Of a stretch of 64,000 nt of DNA, positions 12,482-24,405 are shown in pieces. Source of the stretch: Hermatobates lingyangjiaoensis (lineage: Eukaryota; Arthropoda; Insecta; Hemiptera; Hermatobatidae); assembly GCA_026182355.1 (NCBI GenBank), contig JAPFBL010000008.1:2514501-2578500 (forward strand), given 5' to 3'. Made by a program: the position numbers and the translations under genes. The notes beneath the pieces are model-generated. The model saw nothing but the letters and a program-made list of their open reading frames with translations. It made no database searches and was not told the DNA's origin. Numbering within the stretch: the stretch's first letter is position 1; each line of letters starts with the position of its first letter.

Positions 12482-12834
12482 TATTCATTAGTACAATATT
12501 AGAAATATTGTAATATAGTACACCACACAAGAGAGATGCTCACCACTATAATCTCTCTATTAATCTTAATGTATGTTTGCCATTTTTCTTGTAATAACTA
12601 CCTTACTCTAACCATGCACCAACGTTTCGTCTTTGCTTTAACACATTATCTGAGCTACAAACATTATTATTACTTCAGGCATGCAACCGGGACAAAAAAG
12701 TATTTACTTCAGAATATTTTTGTCTATTTTAGAAATTGAAAATGATGCTTTCCATGAACAAAACTTAATATGAGATGTAAGTTTTTTGTGTTTATGAATA
12801 ATAGTATCTTTGGGAATGTTGAAGTGTTTTTTTT
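12482..12834. other. noncoding DNA
   Basis: Nothing recognised. Confidence 0.45.
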
Positions 12835-13509
12835 CATTATTCCAGTCTATTAGTTCATATCTATTATTTTTACGAATTCAAGCTTTTAGCTATAAAAGCT
12901 TTAAATTATACTGAAACCGGCCTAGGATTTGGTCTGAGAATGCCAAACTGGCCAGTTGCTATTTTTTCTCAATGTACATTTACAGTAACATATAACGGAG
13001 TACAGCACGCATGAAAAGATAACACTCGCTCAAAGCAAACTAGATTTTTTATAATTTTTGACAAAGGGAAGAAAAAGAGGTTTTTTGTAAAACGCTATCA
13101 TGCCACAAAAGTCCCAGTATCATAATTTCATAAAAGAGTAAAAATGTAAAAAATAATTCAAAATTGAAAAGAATCATTAAAAAATAATAAATGAAATTAT
13201 CTTATGTTAAATTAAGAATTATATAAAAACGACATTTTTTGTACATGTTTCTGACATTTTTCAGACAAAATAAGAATATTTGAAATGGCAAACTTTGTCT
13301 TAAATCTTCAAAACATGTAAGAGAGGCACTGGTTATTGGAACAAAAGTCCTGTTCTCCTATAAGAGATTATTCTGTAACACGAAATCTACACTTTCGCTT
13401 TTCCAAAATGTTATTACTGCTTTAGTTGTACTTATGATGTTATATGCATCTGAAGTTTGATATTATACTTCATTATGGTAAAGTTGAGAGTAGGCCACTC
13501 CAGATTTTT
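12835..13509 (+). mobile_element. family P element, right-half fragment
   Basis: This aligns with the right half of the full copy at 54427-56163. Shared landmarks are TAGTTCATATCTATTATTTT, TTTTTTCTCAATGTACATT, GATAACACTCGCTCA and TTTGACAAAGGG, ending GTAGGCCACTCCAG followed by a T run. The left half is missing. No coding capacity. Confidence 0.8.
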
Positions 13510-15040
13510 TTCATCTTTATCGTTAGCTATAATTCTTACTTAATTAAAATTAAGAGTATGACTTTTATGTATCATACTTATCATTTAATTTTTTGGGTGC
13601 TAAAATATTTGTAGTGACATATGATATTTCGTAATCATTATAAAATAAATGTCTGTAAACAGGCAATTCATTTACTAAAGTGTTGAAAGTAATATGACAA
13701 GTGAAGGAGACATATTATGTAAACAAAGTCTTTCAATAAGGGATATAAGTTGGTAAGAAATATAATCTTTGGAATACACTGGACGGAGTGAAAGAGCAGG
13801 AGGAACAAGGCGAGAGAGTCGACGGCTACTGACACGGTCTTAATGGAAGCCTGGTCTGTACAAGACGTCGGCTTCGGTCGTCAGCAGAGCTTTACCTTTT
13901 TCGGGGAAAAGTAATCAGCAGGCCAACAATACTTGTGCTCCCCCCTCTCGTCTATCACTCGCCCATTTATCAATTTCCCATCGATATTTCCCAATTTAAT
14001 TTTCTCACTCAACCCTCGCCGGCCACTCTCCAAATACAAAGTCCTTTGTTACAGTCATCTCTGCAATTTACTACTGGACTTGTTAAAATTAAGAAACTTC
14101 CTTGATTCACTTGCCTTTTACTTTTGTTTTTCTTTCTATTTTCAACATCATACACGTTTCTTCTCAATTTGTTTCACCAAATTGATTCATGTTGTAGAAG
14201 TATATTACACCAGTGAAAGGCTATTTATTACTAAAGCCTTGCAACCATAAGTCATCAAGACCGTAGCCTACATCTCTTAAACAAAAAAACAAGTTTAAAA
14301 ATAGAATAAAAACTTCTGTAATTATAAAAAAATAGTCAAAACATACTGTTATCAGGTTGCATAATAGATTAGAGCAGATGGGCTGAAATGGACCATTTCA
14401 AATGTATATGTACTTTATGAATTCACGTGTGTATTCATACGCAGTGAATACAAGAGGATTGTATGAATACAAGATGCAATGTTTTAAACTTAGATATATA
14501 TGACGGTTTAAAGAATGTCACTCCTATCCCACCATTTGGTATAGTAGAAAAACATCAAAATCATTTTTTTGTACTTAAGTAAATGTTATGAAATAAATAA
14601 AGATGATGCGATTATCAAGCAGCATTTGTCACCTTCCTTGAACTTATTTATGGTATATTTTATTATAAATATTGTTTAAATTCATTTCAACTGGATGCAT
14701 ATAATATTTTGAACGAAAGCTTCAAGCCCTTCACCAATAGCTTCCCTAGGGAGATTTAAATAGCTAAACCTCTTCTGCTGCCTTCCTCCCAAAATATTAC
14801 ATATTATAAATATTGGTACAAATAAGTAGGAAATCTTCTGTTAAACATGTTTCATTAAAGTGTACCGCAGTCTCAGAATTCTTGCTCTTCAGACTGATGG
14901 AAGACTGATGGTAACTATGAGTTAATTTCCTGCTAACTGGGTTCAACTGGAAAAGGAGTTAACCAAGTAGCATGTTAAATAAAATCAGTAAAATAAAAAT
15001 AGAGGAGCCGTTTTTTTTTAGTAAAAAGAGGTAAAGTAAT
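13510..15040. other. noncoding DNA with one GC-richer island
   Basis: About 13780-14040 is GC-richer and non-repetitive, with several CG dinucleotides (GTCGACGGC, GACGTCGGC). It could be a conserved noncoding or promoter-proximal segment, but I see no gene. The 105-codon plus-strand frame at 13933-14250 has no motif I can name and begins in CT-rich sequence. Confidence 0.4.
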
Positions 15041-15106
15041 TATAAATATTACACAGGGCATTCTGGCCCTTCTACTCTGAAGCAGACGTCTCAACAAGAT
15101 AGTCGT
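15041..15106 (+). promoter_or_regulatory. possible Pol II core promoter (TATA, Inr, DPE in register)
   Basis: TATAAATA lies at 15041-15048. CTACTCT at 15072-15078 fits the initiator consensus YYANWYY and puts A+1 at 15074. AGTCG at 15101-15105 fits the downstream element consensus RGWYV at exactly +28. The TATA box starts 33 bases upstream of +1. Each motif is short, so the joint spacing is the only real support. Confidence 0.3.
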
Positions 15107-15196
15107 TGCTATTACAAGTGGTTGGTTCTGTTTGCCATCCAAGCAGAGCTCCTCCTCTCCTTCAACACCTCAAGACGACAAGTTCCAAGTAGTCCA
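15074..15196 (+). other. possible noncoding first exon (5' UTR)
   Basis: From the predicted start at 15074 the sequence is GC-richer than its surroundings. It has no ATG, and it ends at GTGAGTATT (15197), a consensus 5' splice donor. This would be a short untranslated leader exon. No downstream exon was identified in the window, so the idea is untested. Confidence 0.25.
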
Positions 15197-15765
15197 GTGA
15201 GTATTATTGCTGTTTATCCGTGTGTTTGATTAAAACAACAATTTTAACAGACTGTTTCTTGTTTTTTATAAATAAATAATAGTTCAAAAATTCTTAAATG
15301 TTCAACTTTATTATGATAATAACCACCACAATATTCTAGAAATATGATGCAGAAATATGCAACAACAGATTTAAATTAAATATTAATAGTGCATAATTAT
15401 TAAAATTTTAGTACTATAGTGATAATAGTTTTATTAATTTATAAAATGAATTCAACCACAGATGTAGAAATAATAATACTCTGAAACATAAGACAAAATC
15501 TATGGGGGCAAGAATATATAAGCTTGAAGAGAAATTGGATCAAGTTTGAAAATAATAAATATTTAATAAGCTCGTTATTTGATTTTTGATAGATTGAATG
15601 GGAGATTGCTGAGGTTTTGGGAAAAGTTTGTTTGTTTTAAGCTGAGTTAATCTTGTGGTTGAGATTACTGCAAATCACAACCTTATATAGACACTGTTCA
15701 GACCCTTAAGCACAGCCGGCCCGCAAGGTAGCCACATTGTAAACAGGGATAAAACAATAACCCTG
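15197..15765. other. AT-rich noncoding DNA
   Basis: Nothing recognised. It would be intronic if the leader exon upstream is real. Confidence 0.4.
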
Positions 15766-15813
15766 CTTCTCTCTCTCTCTCTCTCTCTCTCACTCTCTCT
15801 CTCTCTCTCTCTC

Positions 15814-15865
<52 letters not shown>

Positions 15866-15890
15866 TCTTTCTCTTTCTCTCTCTCTCCCC
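15766..15890. repeat. (CT)n microsatellite
   Basis: About 125 bp of CT dinucleotides with occasional CA interruptions and a TTCTTC end. It produces Arg-Glu repeat frames on the minus strand that are not genes. Confidence 0.95.
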
Positions 15891-16650
15891 CTGCAAACGT
15901 TAACACAGTTTAGGGTTTCAAGTAACTTAGTTAAAATCGTTTTCATAATAAAAGTACAATATTTTACTTCCTTTTTCACAATGTTTCCAAACTACAAATT
16001 TCTTCATTTTTTTGTTGTGATTATTACCTATATGGTCTGCTAGTGTACAGATATAACTGAGTCCAATGTAATAAAAATAAAATCATCTAGCCCACAATAT
16101 TGAAAACTCCACTTTTGATAATTATATATGTATGTTAATATGATTATGTATGTATGGTAGATACCCAGTATGTGGCAATCTACTTTAGCTCCTCGCGTCA
16201 CAATACTGATACCATTGGAGAATGTCAGTACCACCCCAATCGGGCGACAACATACCCTGGCCAGTAACAATATTATACACATGTAATATAAGAAATGGAG
16301 CATGTGAAAATATTACAATAAACTCCCTCCAAGTAGGAGTACTAATTTGGAGGAAAAAAACCCTGGCCAGTATCTTCTCTTATATTCCGTCCTACCACCA
16401 CACTCATCTAGCTCAGAATAACAAACATACGCGATGTCTGGCAATCAAAGGAGGGATTTTATGTCATAAAATAAAGTGATTCCAAAATTTTCAGCTAGTA
16501 TATCTTATAATGACATATATCAATTCTGACTTATGAATACAATATATTTAAGATAATAGTTCTTATTTATTTAGTATTATATCCACAAATGACAAAAAGA
16601 GCCATCATTTATGAAGAACCAATCTTTCCGTACACTGTATTGTGCATCAT
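15891..16650. other. noncoding DNA
   Basis: Nothing recognised. A short internal resemblance exists between the stretches around 16255 and 16360 (both contain CCTGGCCAGTA), in opposite-strand overlapping frames with no support as genes. Confidence 0.45.
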
Positions 16651-16680
16651 TTTTGACAATCCCCTTTGCTCAATGCGTCC

Positions 16681-17174
16681 GCGGCTCAATTGCTCAGGTC
16701 ACGGACTACCATTGCTCAATTGCTCAGGTTACGGACTACCATTGCTCAATTGCTCAGGTCATGGATTACCATTGCTCAATTGCTCAGATCACGGACTACC
16801 ATTGCTCAATTGCTCAGGTTACGGACTACCATTGCTCAATTGCTCAGGTCATGGATTACCATTGCTCAATTGCTCAGGTCACGGACTACCATTGCTCAAT
16901 TGCACAGGTCACGGACTACCATTGCTCAATTGCTCAGGTCACGAACTACCATTGCTCAATTGCTCAGGTCACGGACTACCATTGCTCAATTGCACAGGTC
17001 ACGGACTACCATTGCTCAATTGCACAGGTCACGGACTACCATTGCTCAATTGCTCAGGTCATGGATTACCATTGCTCAATTGCTCAGGTCACGGACTACC
17101 ATTGCTCAATTGCACAGGTCACGGACTATCATTGCTCAATTGCTCAGGTCACGGACTACCATTGCTCAATTGCT
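16681..17174 (+). repeat. 30-bp minisatellite, about 16.5 units
   Basis: There are sixteen exact-length 30-bp units from 16681 to 17160 plus a partial unit. Each starts ATTGCTCAATTGCTCAG (or GCACAG) and ends CGGACTACC or a variant. Variation is confined to a few sites: GGTCACGG, GGTTACGG, GGTCATGGATT, GATCACGG, CACGAACT, and CTCAG against CACAG. Because 30 is a multiple of 3 and the unit lacks stops, all three plus frames stay open (10-residue repeats such as LNCSGHGLPL, SIAQVTDYHC and LLRSRTTIAQ). No start context, signal peptide or flanking domain supports translation. Confidence 0.95.
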
Positions 17175-17979
17175 GTGCTACTGCGATTGTTGGATCAAGG
17201 TAGAGATTATTCTATCTATGTAAGTATATATTTTGAAGGAGTCCTTCATTTATGCATGTTTTTTTTATCTAAATTTTCAGAATGTAAATGCCTGAAGTTT
17301 TTCGTTCACTTTGTCAGTTTACATTATTTCATGGTTGTAATGATGATGATGAAACTTGTTTGTAAACATTAGCGATTTAAAACTATATGTCAACTCACTT
17401 TCTGAAGAGTATTCCAGTCACTAAATGTGTGTAATGTTAAATAGGGTAATTAAATCAAACTTATTAACAGTACTTTACCAGCCAATATTAATGTAGTATT
17501 TACATATATTAATTGTAGTTTCGTTGATTCAATTATTTAAAAATGATTTCTATGTCAATGAATTTTTTAATTTTAATTCCATGATTTTTAATGTGCATAT
17601 AATAAAGATGAGTTAACATATTAATATTGACATATATCTTAATAGACTAAGTTTATGCCACTCTTGGATATAATTTTGCGTTGTAAAACTTTCCAAAAAC
17701 ATTTACTTCTTTTCAGTTAAGAACAGGACCTAAGTGGATAAGAGTCTGAAATGGCCCATTGATGGCAAAGTTTTCAACACAATTCGATGACTCAGTTAAA
17801 ACTGCCGCCATTCCAGTCAAGATAGTTATTATCGAAGAAATTTCATCAAAAATCATTGCTATTTCTTTCACACCATTTTCGATATAACCCACAAAAATAA
17901 TTTGTATTTAGAAATAAGTCATTCTCTGAACCAATATCGCCATGTGTTTTACCGTTTATTCAAATTGATAATCGACAAC
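17175..17979. other. AT-rich noncoding DNA
   Basis: Nothing recognised. Confidence 0.45.
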
Positions 17980-18370
17980 TGGTCTTACAAATTTGGGATT
18001 AACCAGACTCTTTTCTAGTTGTGCACTCGGTTACTATGTGTAACCGGCCAAAATTTCAGATTTATATACATTAATTTCAGATGCATTAGAAATTTTTAAG
18101 CTGTGCTGTTAATTATTATATGTAATATACATATATAATTGGCAGATTTACATAAATTCATTTCAGTTGCATCAGAAATTTTCTATTTGTGCAGTTACCA
18201 TGTATGATATAAATATATCCATTTCATATTTACACAAATTCATTTCAGATAAAAAAACTAAAATATTTTTAATTTGCACAGTCAGACACTGTATAAGCAC
18301 ATTCACATTCACACACATCTCTTTCATATTAACTAGAATATTTTCTACTTGTTTAACCAGTTATGTTAGA
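17980..18370. repeat. old degenerate tandem array, about five units of 75-87 bp
   Basis: Related blocks recur at about 18011 (TTTTCTAGTTGTGCACTC), 18093 (TTTTTAAGCTGTGCTGTTA), 18179 (TTTTCTATTTGTGCAGTTA), 18266 (TTTTTAATTTGCACAGTCA) and 18341 (TTTTCTACTTGTTTAACCAG). Several are preceded by AATTCATTTCAG-like sequence. Divergence is high, so this is an ancient array. Confidence 0.55.
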
Positions 18371-21300
18371 TGTAGTCATACTTCAAAAAATATTCACAAA
18401 CTACAGCTCCTTGTTAGAAGACAGCAGCGATATAATTCTCTGACTATATCTCCTCACTATATGGAGATAAACTTAAACAATGTAATCAAAATTACATAGT
18501 TGAATTTCGTTGTTTTTTTAATTACACTTTGATCATGTAGTGAATTTGTAAATAGTTTGTAAGTTGTCTGGAACATGTACCGTTTGTGAAAGTGTCTAAA
18601 AATAATTTTCGTAAATAATTTCCCTCGAACTAAACAAATTATGTTGAATATATTACTTCATATCTTTTGAGAGTTTATTATTGAATGATTTCAATTGAGT
18701 AGTAGATAAATTTAAATTAAGGTAAAAATTCACATTTAATAACTGCAATTAAAAACTATTGAATCATTATCACCTTTAAAGAAAACATCTTATAAAACTA
18801 GAGTAAGAAGACTTAACTGGAAGTTTGAAACTGAAGCTAATAACCCTCTGCCCTTCGTTACGATTGACAAGGTTTGACTTACTCTGCACGGGCGAAAACA
18901 AACGCAGAGTGGGTGACGACGAATGGCAATAGGAAACGAGATTGACCACTATCGCGAAGAAAAGGTAAACACAACAATTCATGTGAGAACTGGAGGATCT
19001 GTTCTGAAGACCCGATGTATTATGTGAGGTGCATTTATTCAAATAAATTATTGAAATACTACATTTAATATAAAGCTGCTTTAGTAGTTTTCGTTTGTTC
19101 GTTTCATTATTTTATCTAAGGAACGTATTATAGATCCAGAGTAATAATATTGTAAATACATTTATAATAAAGAGAGAAATTCTATACATATTTTTGACTT
19201 CGATGCATTGGTATATAGGCCAATAGAGTCTTGACTATTTCTGATGACAACTGTAACAAAGGATTGGGGTACTGGTAAACATTAAACATTAATGATTTAT
19301 CATAGCATATTAATGAATAATAAATTATTACTGCATTGTAAATTGTAACTAGTGACCGGTCACTAATAGTCAGAACTAATACCTAAACCCCAATAATAAA
19401 CATTCTAGTTAATACTTTTGGTGTTGTTATCTTCTTACCCATGAATCGCCATGGGATACCAGGAGCTTCTCGTTGGTTACACTATAGGGGATGTCTCAAT
19501 GTAGATCCATTCTCTTTACACAGTTTTCTCCGGCAGTGGTAGGACGGAAGGCTCTTTAGCTGGCATCAGTTTGCTGAAGTCAAAGGTCTGCTCCCTTCAA
19601 GCAAACTTCTCACAGTGTCAGGTGTCACATTGGATACAGAACAGATATGACAGTCAACATATTTAGTTTGACAGCTAAATCTATGATTTGACGCTCTAAA
19701 AGATGTCTCTCAGTGTTCATTTTAAATCATCTTGAACTAATTATGTTCTTGTCAGTAATTTGAGTTCAGTTTACACTACTATTTACTCCCTGAGCTATTT
19801 AAAGTTTGCATTAGTTTAACGATAGCATTAGAATTCCAGTTATGTATTTTCCCCTGTCTAGTTATTTCACATTGTAATGAGAAGACTGTTTATTATGCAG
19901 TTAAAATCTGCAGTTATATTTTGTTCCAAAGTAGTTGCTTCAAAAGTTTTTTAATTATAGTTTTCAGTAGGTGAGTTGAATGCAGTTTTTTTATATATAT
20001 ATATTTCCAGTTTTCTGATAGAGGAATAATCACATTATATGCTTGCGTGAAACTCGCTTATATTTCAAGAAGTGACATATTCACTTTTAAATATTCAATC
20101 CACTAGTTCTACTGTATCAGCCATACCGCCAACCAACCCAATTAGCGTGTATATTTGGATTCATGTCCAATTTTACAGAATTCCCTCCCATATAAATGGT
20201 AAATTTCAGATATTTTTTTTCAGTGAACTACATATCTAGTGTCTTAAATAAAAATAAACCATATTAACTCGAATTAGAATTAGAAACAAGAAAATAGCAT
20301 TCAATTGAGAGATATATTGAAGTCTTTGACGAAGGAGCGAGAAATTCAACTTCTACTGATGGATGGATTAAAAATCCTGAAAATTATTAGCCTCTTCAGG
20401 TGTATTTCCTATAGATTATAACATCATATTAGTTGATTAGCTTCTTTATGTTTATCTACAGTACAGTATAACTAACTATTAGCATATTAACCTTTTGGTT
20501 TGTCTGCAATGGAGGACATAGGATTAGAGTTTAGCTTATTATATTCCTAATCAGGGAATTCAGAAGCACATTACCGCTCCTGGTTTGATTGGTATTCAAG
20601 CCTATGAATCATTGACTCAGGTCATACTTGATTAATGTTACACGATGATGTACCATGTGCGAAACTGGTCGAGGGACTACAGATACGATTCATGAGGTAA
20701 ATGAGTGTGTGTGTTACATTCATACTTAATATATGAATGTAAGACAACAATTCTGACTGAGGTCGTGATTAAATTTGAACCACTTTGAAAGGAGATACTG
20801 ATTACTAACGCTAATATTTGATTTTTACAAAACTTGTTTAATTTATAATGTAATACCTAACATTGCACAGGTATAGATATTTCTATTAAAAACGAAATCG
20901 AAGCATTATATTGTTAAAAGACGGAAACTAGCACTCAACTAATGACTGAATACAGTAAACTGACTAAATTACTTCAGGCTGAGACTTTCGTATTTGCTAG
21001 CCAAATATAAATGAAAAAATATGAAAAAGAATGAGAATACATAATATAAAAGAAAAGGAAAAATTATGTAAAAGAATTATAAAAAAAATTGATAAACTAA
21101 GGAATAGGACTAACAAAGACAACGAAATAAGAATTTTACAAAATATGTAAAATTCAGCTTAGACTAATACACAAAAAAATATAAATTTTACACTAACAAA
21201 AAAAACTTATTTAATATAAGTGTAAAATGTTTATATAGGACGAAAAGTTAATAAGAATGATACAGAATCTCTCATAGTGGATAAAGAACTGCAATAAAAC

Positions 21301-22532
21301 TAATATCAACCAGAGAACAACCGATTTACGAGGTATGACGGATTTTTATAAACTACAACATATATTTGTGTTGATAAAATACTAAAAACAAATTTTTATA
21401 CTTCTAGATAAATAGACATTGTTTATATGAGGCATAGTTATTATTATAACAGAGCTCACGATTATACCAAGAATACAAATAAAACCGGTTAACTGGGTAT
21501 GGTGGATTGCTTAATAATATATGTCTATGTGTTAATAAAATACTAAATAGTTATTTTAAAATTTCTAGATATGACATAAGTAAAAAAAATGCATCCGTTC
21601 TGGCATAAATTATTATAAAAAAAAATACATTCACATAATGAATGCTCTTGAAGTAGAAGAGGTTCAGAAAACAGTTGAAGGATGCTAGGTCCCATGCACA
21701 AGGTAAGAGAGCTTATCGAATTCTTAGTAAATGATTCGGCAGTCGGTGAATACCAATGAATGTTGGACCAGAGATCCTATTTATCTGAGGTATTATCGAA
21801 TAGTGAGGAGACTGACTTGAGATAAGAGGCTCTTTGCTAGGCACCGCCACTCAGAGGTCAATGAATATTCAACGACCCGTAGCTTAGGTAAACAACGACT
21901 GCGATTCGTCACCGTCTCCTTAATATACCGCTGTCTTTGATACAATACCAGTTTATGACGAGAGCATTATATTAACTGCGTTCATTGTCTCTTTCTCTAG
22001 AATGGTTTTATCTCGCAGAAAACTCACAATTTTATCCAAAAAAAAAACAGTGATTTGTAGATTTCTTTCGTTTAATCATAGCGAAGCAGGTTCAAAGTAT
22101 TCATCAAGGAACCCAGTCACTTCTCCTGACTCCATAAGGCATAATTTGTAACCTGTTATAAACCTCATGAGTCATACACTGGGATGAAATCCTTTTGATT
22201 TAATTTCGCAAAATCAAGCACAGTGCCATTTGAATAAAAATGAGCACTTGATTTTCATAACATGAACAGAGAAAAATTCAAATAAATCCTTCAATTTAAA
22301 CTTTTTTGTGTCATATAAGAATTTGAAGTTTGTAGTTATATTCTAAATGTACAGTATTATTAATTAGGAAGATGGTTATATTTTTCTGTATTTATTGTAT
22401 TCAATTCTCTATATATTATTTCTGTATTATCAATAATGTTTGTTTTTAAAATCTTTCAGAAAATACAGATGTATGATTCCAGAAACCGACTTCAAATCAA
22501 GGTTCTTTCATGAAATTATTTGTGACAGTTAG
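18371..22532. other. long noncoding stretch, no gene recognised
   Basis: AT-rich with a few GC-richer patches (about 19430-19640 and 21700-21960) that have no recognised motif. A segment near 20660 (CGAAACTGGTC) resembles part of the inverted repeat at 31273-31549. A diverged direct repeat is visible between about 21330-21420 and 21495-21580, both containing GTTGATAAAATACTAAA or GTTAATAAAATACTAAA. Confidence 0.45.
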
Positions 22533-22990
22533 AAAAACAAAAGGTATAGTTAGGCGTGTTATCTGAGAGTCAGAAATTAGTTCGTTGTATTATCTATTAG
22601 TCGAAAATTAGTTCGCTGTTCCATAACTCCAACACCTTTTTTATCACATAATTTCAGGGTATATTAAATATTATGCTGTAATCAGACTAATATTGAGTAC
22701 GTCGTCCCTCAGAAAGGACGTTAAGCCGTCTGTCCCGAGCCTGTACGATGTCAGGTACTCGTTAAACATCCCTACTCGAAATGCAGTTGAGTTAGGCAAA
22801 ATTTAGGACTCCCAATGCAGATCTGTAGAAACACTGATCAAACAAAAAGCTGGTAAACGGCTGATAAATTCATGTAATAAAAAAGGTGTTGGCGTTATGG
22901 AACAGCGAACTAATTTCCGACTAATAGATAATTACAACGAACTAATTTCTGACTCTCAGATAACACGTCTAACTATACCCTTTGTTTTTA
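22533..22990. mobile_element. fold-back (TIR-like) element enclosing a SINE fragment
   Basis: The left arm (22533-22650) and right arm (about 22872-22990) are inverted copies over about 117 bp with a handful of differences. Both carry GGTATAGTTAGGCGTGTTA-like outer ends, GACTCTCAGATAACACG-type blocks and GGTGTTGG(A/C)GTTATGG inner ends. The arms flank a 220-bp centre that contains a SINE body fragment. This fits a MITE-like element with long terminal inverted repeats into which a SINE inserted, or an inverted duplication around a SINE. No clear target duplication was found. Confidence 0.75.
22690..22825 (+). mobile_element. SINE fragment (body)
   Basis: This aligns with the body of the SINE at 30092-30415. 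Landmarks include ACGTCGTCCCTCAGA, GTCCCGAGCCTGTACGATGT, CAGGTACTCGTT and AATTTAGGACTCCCA. Both the tRNA head and the CCTAA tail are missing. Confidence 0.8.
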
Positions 22991-23430
22991 TCACCCGCTA
23001 GGGAATCGGTTTAAACAATAAAAAAAAATAAAAATAAAAAATCTCGCCAAGCTGTCACAATGTACAAATATAGACAATAATAAATACTTCATTCATGGTT
23101 TTGCTAAAACAACTGAAGCACTACGAGTCAATAATAAAAGTCGTTGAATTTATGGAACACTTGTATACAAACATTAGTCTTGTTCAAGTGGCCCAAGAGA
23201 CAGGGATACTTTACGGGAAACAGCGAGTATGATAACACGGTACTCAGCAGACATTGACCAACTTCTAACCACTCGGAATTCAGGAGTCGCTCAGTATTTA
23301 CCAAATGAAAGGATTGATTCCAAACAACCTCTCTTTAACAAAGAATCGAAAAAACAAATGAATTAATCCTTAAAACTCACACGTATAAATCTTAAAACAA
23401 TTTGAATAATATTTGCTTTACCAGAAGTAA
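22991..23430. other. noncoding DNA
   Basis: Nothing recognised. Confidence 0.4.
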
Positions 23431-24250
23431 TCATGGAAAAAATCATGATATATATGTTTCGAGGTACCTAAAGTCAATTTTTAACGGTCTTTTGATGATG
23501 TCTGTGAGTGTGTGTATGTGTGTATGTGTCCCTATTTCTATGAGGGTGGGTGTAATTGTGTGAAAGGATGCGGGTGTGTCCAAAGGATTGCGGGTAAGCA
23601 ATAAGCCACACTGTTTGCTGGATAAAGTTCATATTTTAACCCAAGTTTGGCCTTATAGCATACACATGCCTTACTGTTTTTAGGCAATATTTCATCAAGG
23701 TAAAACTCTATTTTTTTAGTATAATATGTCTATAGACAACATTTATTTTTCTGTAAATGTTTTACGTCTTTAAGAGTTGAAACATTGGGATAATCAAGAA
23801 ACTGGCAGATGTTACAACTGGAAAAAATCACAACTTTTTAAAATAACATAAAAACATATTTTTTTTACAAAAAATGTAACATTGTTTACTTACAACTTAT
23901 TCTAAAAGTTTGAGGGAGCGATACAGGTGACATCGTTTGACGGATCCCAATTAAATTACACCCAAAAATAGCATTGTTTGTGAAGATAAATTAACAACTT
24001 TCTGTCAAAATTATACAGGCAAAAAATAGATGAATGTATGTGTTTATTTTTTACGGCAAACGGCTAAATGTAAGGTAATGAAATTTTCTCAAAAAAAGAA
24101 CCCTAAAATTACTAATTTACAACAAAATTTAATGAAATTTCGATTACCAGAAAGGGAAATATGTACAGCTAAAAAAAAACTGAAAAAATGTCTTTGAGTA
24201 ATGAATGACCTGCTGCACATGTTACATTCACTTAGACATCTTTATAAATA
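23431..24250 (+). mobile_element. diverged relative of family P (left/central part)
   Basis: The order of weakly conserved blocks follows the left half of the full family P copies: GAAAAAATC, a GATGATGTCTGTG microsatellite, GGAGCGATACAGGTGACATCGTTTGACGG (in pieces), GGCAAACGGCTAAATG, and AAATTTCGATTACCAGAAAGG. Similarity is clearly lower than among the full copies, so this is an older copy or a sister family. Confidence 0.55.
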
Positions 24251-24352
24251 AAATAATGATTTTGTCTGTACATTGCTTAGAACTGACTCATTTCAAGTTT
24301 TCTTTACGTTTCATACATTGGAGAAACCGAATCCACCCTTAGAAAAATTTCT

Positions 24353-24400
24353 GTCGGTTTGTCGGTTTGTCGGTTTGTCGGTTTGTCGGTTTGTCGGTTT
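24353..24400 (+). repeat. octamer tandem repeat (GTCGGTTT)6
   Basis: Six perfect copies of GTCGGTTT, followed by the variant GTCCGC. Confidence 0.95.
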
Positions 24401-24405
24401 GTCCG

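Noticed and set aside
15675..15979. Minus-strand frames with long Arg-Glu repeats
   Set aside because: They are translations of the (CT)n microsatellite in two frames, with no other domain.
16681..17174. CRISPR-like regular repeat
   Set aside because: The units are contiguous with no spacers, and the DNA is eukaryotic.
16589..17372. Three overlapping plus-strand frames of 185-253 codons with 10-residue repeats
   Set aside because: All three frames are open because the 30-bp unit lacks stops. Nothing singles out one as a protein, so the region is annotated as a minisatellite.
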